Positions 61,305 to 64,000 of a stretch of 64,000 nt of DNA are shown here, piece after piece. The position numbers and the translations under genes were made by a program. The DNA lies in the NCBI GenBank assembly GCA_024860875.1, contig JACPSZ010000001.1, positions 62,001 to 126,000 of the forward strand. The letters are read 5' to 3'. The notes beneath the pieces were generated by a model, which was not told where the DNA came from, ran no database searches, and saw only the letters and a list, made by a program, of their open reading frames with translations. The stretch's first letter is position 1; every line of letters starts with the position of its first letter. The DNA comes from Nitrososphaerota archaeon. GTDB lineage: Archaea; Thermoproteota; Nitrososphaeria; Nitrososphaerales; UBA57.

Positions 61305-61983
61305 CATTAAACACAAGTTTTGGTTTAGAGTTATCTATTGAGCGTAACGAATTCCCTTGAGTCCTTACCGCTACCCTGATCTTGAGTTGAACTTCGACTT
61401 TCCAAATTTCAGCACTAACCAAAATTTTTAGATGCTCGAATAGACCATCTTACCCTCCGATTTTTTGTCTCTGTATGTAAGCCCTCTAGCACCCATCTTA
61501 TCCAATAACCTGCTTCCCTCCGTTTCTTTTACTTCATATTGAAACGTCGTTTTGGAAGACCTTTATGGACTGAAGAGTCTTCATTTTTGTTGATGGACAT
61601 CCCCATGATAAGCTCTAGAATGAGCTCTGTCCAACTTGCGTTTGCGTTGCTTCTTAGTACTATTCATGTTTAACCACTACCTCAGTTGATCTTGATCGTA
61701 TTAGGTTTTTCTAAGACCATACAATGAAGCTGAGATTTAAACTGACCAGCGTATCTGTCAAGACTCTTAGAAGGTAGGGTATGCATATTTGTCTGGATAT
61801 GAAGGCGTACAATATCCGGAATGATACTATTTGGGGGAGGGGCACCATAACCCGCCTCTAGCTGGCGTACTCAAACCAATTAATGGACCAAACCCTAGTT
61901 CGATCGAGTAGCTCAGACCCTTAAATTAAAAAGACATGACGATGTAAGCATTTTATAATCTAGTGTTCTTAGAACGTCTGAAT
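61305..61983. other. Long intergenic stretch with a possible gene remnant
   Basis: About 680 bp between cbf5 and the antitoxin-like gene, with no intact gene seen. On the minus strand 61428-61562 an open frame of about 44 codons has protein-like composition ('FQYEVKETEGSRLLDKMGAR') but no start codon upstream, and an adjacent frame continues it, so a decayed gene is possible. A TATA-like CTTAAATTAAAA near 61920-61931 serves the downstream gene. No RNA gene is recognised. Confidence 0.4.
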
Positions 61984-62226
61984 ATGGCCAAGGCTGAGCA
62001 GATAACCACGGACAGGAAGACGATGAGAGAGATACTCAGATTTATGGAGGAGGCCGTTAAAGAAGGCCTCAATAGAAAAGAGATAATGAGCCAGATAGAC
62101 CTAATGCTCGATATAGGAGCACAGAGAAACATTAAGCGGAGCGAGAAGGAGATAAGGCAAGGCAAAGCTAAGAATTTCAAGAGCGCTGAAGAAGCAATAG
62201 AGTGGCTGCATTCAGAAGAAGAATAG
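61984..62226 (+). CDS. Antitoxin-like protein
   Basis: 80 residues from ATG 61984: 'EILRFMEEAVKEGLNRKEIM', 'RSEKEIRQGKAKNFKSAEEA' and the terminal 'IEWLHSEEE'. The Lys/Glu-rich C-terminal tail ('EIRQGKAKNFKS') resembles RelB/VapB-type antitoxins paired with RelE toxins, and the next reading frames are a RelE-type toxin. Mostly helical, with no certain DNA-binding motif. Confidence 0.6.
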   Translation: MAKAEQITTDRKTMREILRFMEEAVKEGLNRKEIMSQIDLMLDIGAQRNIKRSEKEIRQGKAKNFKSAEEAIEWLHSEEE

Positions 62227-62265
62227 TACTCTTAAGCCCCAAGGTCGAAGGGGAAGCCGATAGGA

Positions 62266-62519
62266 TTGCCTTGGATTCTCATGCTGACGCCGACATATAG
62301 AAGGGGGTACAAGAACCTTAGCAGCGATCTTCAGAGAAAGGTGGAGCGAGTTCTCAGGGAGTTCGCAGTCCGAGATCCCCGCTCACTAGGAGTAGGGCAG
62401 GCAAATGGAAAGGAGTTTTCACTTACGAAATAGGTACGGGATACAGACTCTTCCACAAGGTAATTTTCGAACAGAGAACAATACAGGTGTTACATGTCGG
62501 AGGTCATGAGCTATACTGA
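62266..62519 (+). pseudogene. Frameshifted RelE/ParE-type toxin
   Basis: From TTG 62266 (or ATG 62281) the first frame reads 'LMLTPTYRRGYKNLSSDLQR' then 'VERVLREFAVRDPRSLGV'; the second half is in another frame, 'GKWKGVFTYEIGTGYRLFHK' to 'IQVLHVGGHELY'. Together these make a RelE/YoeB-like ribonuclease toxin, but a frame change near 62392-62408 breaks it. It pairs with the antitoxin-like gene 40 bp upstream. This is probably an inactivated toxin, or a base error if the sequence is imperfect. Confidence 0.6.
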
Positions 62520-62629
62520 AAGATTGGCTAAAAAAGGGGGAAAGGCAGGTTGGACAAGTCAACCCTACCCTTTTGAATTAATTATTCCTGAGCCAATACT
62601 TATCAGAAAATGAGAATCTCGCTGTTGCT

Positions 62630-62704
62630 GGGCCAGTAGTTTAGCTTGGTTAGGACATCGCTCTCACACAGCGAAGGTCGGTGGTTTAAGTCCGCCCTGA
62701 CCCC
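62630..62704 (+). tRNA. tRNA-Val (anticodon CAC), unusual features
   Basis: The cloverleaf has acceptor GGGCCAG/CTGACCC with one C-A mismatch (pair 4-69), D-arm GTTT-AGCTTGGTTA-GGAC, anticodon arm TCGCT-CTCACAC-AGCGA (CAC, valine) and T-arm GGTGG-TTTAAGT-CCGCC. The T-loop has T where the invariant C56 normally is, and the discriminator is C rather than A. It could be functional but diverged, or a decaying copy. Confidence 0.75.
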
Positions 62705-62782
62705 TTTCAGTAACTATTCCGCTTAGTGCGCGACCTCGTATATCTCGAATCCTTAAAAGATGGATTACGTGGTCTGATTTGT

Positions 62783-62929
62783 GCCGGGGCAGTAAAAACC
62801 ACTGCCGGAAAGGGATAGTAAGCCCTTGACAACGGTCGCCTAGCCTGGTAGGGCGCAGGCCTGGAAACTTCCACGCTTGTAAGCCTGTGGCCCGCAAGGG
62901 CCTCGTGGGTTCAAATCCCACCCCCGGCG
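62783..62929 (+). tRNA. tRNA-Thr (anticodon UGU) with three apparent intervening sequences
   Basis: Acceptor GCCGGGG (62783-62789) pairs with CCCCGGC (62922-62928). A first insertion of ~46 nt follows position 7 (62790-62835). The anticodon arm CAGGC...GCCTG contains a 15-nt insertion before C-T-TGT-AA (about 62861-62875). The variable region TGG...CTC contains a third ~12-nt hairpin (GGCCCGCAAGGGCC). T-arm GTGGG-TTCAAAT-CCCAC is normal. Removing the three leaves a 74-nt tRNA. The exact splice sites are uncertain. Confidence 0.75.
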
Positions 62930-62989
62930 TTCAATTTCGGAAACGACAATATTTCATATAAACCATTGATCCTAACCTCTGGCAGTCAA

Positions 62990-64000
62990 ATGACGCTACT
63001 CCACTTGGGATTCATAGATAAAAAGAAGTTTGAAGTCGACGCCGATCAAATTGTCACGGGTAGGACTTGCGTAATTGGATCTTCTGGGAGTGGGAAATCT
63101 TACGCTGTCGGAGTAATCTGCGAAGAACTCTGCAAGAACCACATCCCGTTTGCCATGATCGACACTGAGGGAGAATACTCTGGATTAAAGGAGAAGTATG
63201 AAGCGATATGGATAGGTGAAGAGGAGCAATGCGACCTAAAATGGAGCACTCTCGACCTTGATGAGCTTGCAAGGCAATCATTGTATAGTCCTCCTCTAAT
63301 TCTCGATCTATCAGACGTTAGCAATCCGAAGGAGAAGGTAGGAAAATTATTGACGGGAATCTATGCGGAGATTTCGAAGCAGAGAGTTCCATATCTTATT
63401 GTCCTTGAGGAGGCAGACAGGTTCATCCCTCAGTCTGGCGATAAACTCCAGATTTTTAATGAAATTGCGAGGAGGGGGCGCAAGAGAGGCCTGGGTTTGA
63501 TGCTCTGCACGCAAAGGCCCTCATTAGTAGACAAAAACGTGCTCAGCCAGTGCGGTAATCAGGTAATCGGGAAACTTGTCATAAGGAACGATTTGCAGTC
63601 GGTCGCGCATTTCTTTCAGGGCAGAACCCTTCCTAAACAATTGACCACGCTTTCGGCAGGGAAGTTCTACACCATGGGTGCACTATCACCAGTTCCATCT
63701 CTCATAAAGATAAGGAAGAAGATAACAAAGCACGGAGGGATAACGCCGAAACTAGCAAAAAGAATAGTCAAGCCTTCCGCAGAGATTATTGCTAGGCTTC
63801 GCGGCATCAAAGCTCCAGTTCCTGAAACTCTTGGATTGGCTCCGACAATTGCACCGAACGATGTCCCCCTCTTGATCAAAAGGCAGAAGAGCTTCGTTCT
63901 TTTCGGGAAAGAGGAGATAGTTACCAAGGTAAATCTGCTCTATCGACCTCTGATCGAGGTTGCGGTCAGGATAAGGAAAGGAACGCTGAGAAAGAAGTAT
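62990..64000 (+). CDS. HerA-like ATPase, cut by the right edge
   Basis: Open frame of 337 codons from ATG 62990 to the end of the window with no stop; the 3' part is outside. It has Walker A 'VIGSSGSGKSYAVGVICEEL' (~29-48), 'AMIDTEGEYSGLKEKYEAIW' and Walker B 'PYLIVLEEADRFIP', then 'RGRKRGLGLMLCTQRPSLVD' (sensor-like), typical of HerA/FtsK-type hexameric DNA-translocating ATPases. HerA works with NurA nuclease and Mre11-Rad50 in end resection. The start is placed at the first ATG after tRNA-Thr, with ATTTCATATAAA (62951-62962) as TATA about 35 bp upstream. Confidence 0.9.
   Translation, partial: MTLLHLGFIDKKKFEVDADQIVTGRTCVIGSSGSGKSYAVGVICEELCKNHIPFAMIDTEGEYSGLKEKYEAIWIGEEEQCDLKWSTLDLDELARQSLYSPPLILDLSDVSNPKEKVGKLLTGIYAEISKQRVPYLIVLEEADRFIPQSGDKLQIFNEIARRGRKRGLGLMLCTQRPSLVDKNVLSQCGNQVIGKLVIRNDLQSVAHFFQGRTLPKQLTTLSAGKFYTMGALSPVPSLIKIRKKITKHGGITPKLAKRIVKPSAEIIARLRGIKAPVPETLGLAPTIAPNDVPLLIKRQKSFVLFGKEEIVTKVNLLYRPLIEVAVRIRKGTLRKKY

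Noticed and set aside
61428-61670. Possible small gene after cbf5 (minus strand)
   Set aside because: The protein-like piece lacks a start codon and needs a frame change; kept only as a possible remnant in the intergenic note.
62664-62921. 85-codon minus-strand frame across the tRNA-Val and tRNA-Thr region
   Set aside because: It spans two tRNA genes and has no protein-like features.
1-64000. CRISPR arrays, ribosomal RNA genes and insertion-sequence transposases
   Set aside because: No regularly spaced direct repeats of 25-40 bp, no rRNA-like conserved stretches and no DDE or other transposase motifs were seen.

Overview
The window is archaeal chromosome. It carries TBP, ABCE1/Rli1, archaeal FEN-1, an ATP-dependent DNA ligase, aEF-2, archaeal AdkA/Cmk, Cbf5, an archaeal DRG GTPase, a CetZ/FtsZ-like protein, a CdvB (ESCRT-III)-type protein, a type I signal peptidase of SEC11 type and intron-containing tRNAs. 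Many genes have TATA boxes about 25-30 bp before the start codon (leaderless expression), and TTG/GTG starts are frequent. CdvB and CetZ together, bacterial-type UvrABC and many tRNA introns point to the TACK/Thermoproteota side, perhaps a Nitrososphaeria-like lineage. That lineage call is inference; no 16S rRNA is present.

Layout. 0.2-8 kb: DEAD-box helicase, an orphan ABC solute-binding protein, two membrane proteins, a CdvB paralogue, a 550-bp structured non-coding stretch, then ABCE1-Trm5. 8-18.6 kb: DNA ligase, RimI, site-2 protease, LarA-like protein, PyrE, TBP, signal peptidase, homoserine dehydrogenase-aspartate kinase and DRG. 18.6-25.5 kb: a uvrB-uvrA-uvrC operon bracketed by two related G-tract repeats. 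25.6-32.9 kb: RNA methyltransferase, MazG-like protein, tRNA-Leu, SET-domain protein, CetZ with an unknown partner, tRNA-Gly and small proteins. 33-50.8 kb: transporters, TrkAH, VIT-family protein, a 1523-residue subtilase, FEN-1, and a thrC-MoaD-ThiF cluster. 50.8-56.8 kb: an integrated mobile element. 56.8-64 kb: aEF-2, adkA-cmk-cbf5, a broken toxin-antitoxin pair, tRNA-Val, tRNA-Thr and the start of a HerA-like ATPase.

Two observations stand out. First, the aEF-2 reading frame is interrupted inside its P-loop Lys codon by a 29-nt insert. Its flanks fold into a bulge-helix-bulge, and removing it restores a 730-residue protein, so it looks like an archaeal splicing-endonuclease intron in a translation GTPase gene. 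Second, a ~6.05-kb element sits exactly at the 3' end of that gene. It carries a tyrosine recombinase next to aEF-2, and an 18-nt repeat at the far end still encodes the last residues Phe-Ile-Asp-Thr-Glu plus a stop. The element holds a ribbon-helix-helix/HerA-like ATPase, an HNH nuclease operon, winged-helix regulators, 9-bp iterons and helically phased T-tracts, and resembles an integrated plasmid or satellite.

Other curiosities are a tRNA-Thr with three apparent insertions, a tRNA-Gly with a D-loop intron, a ThiF gene whose 5' end needs a frame change, and a frameshifted RelE-like toxin.
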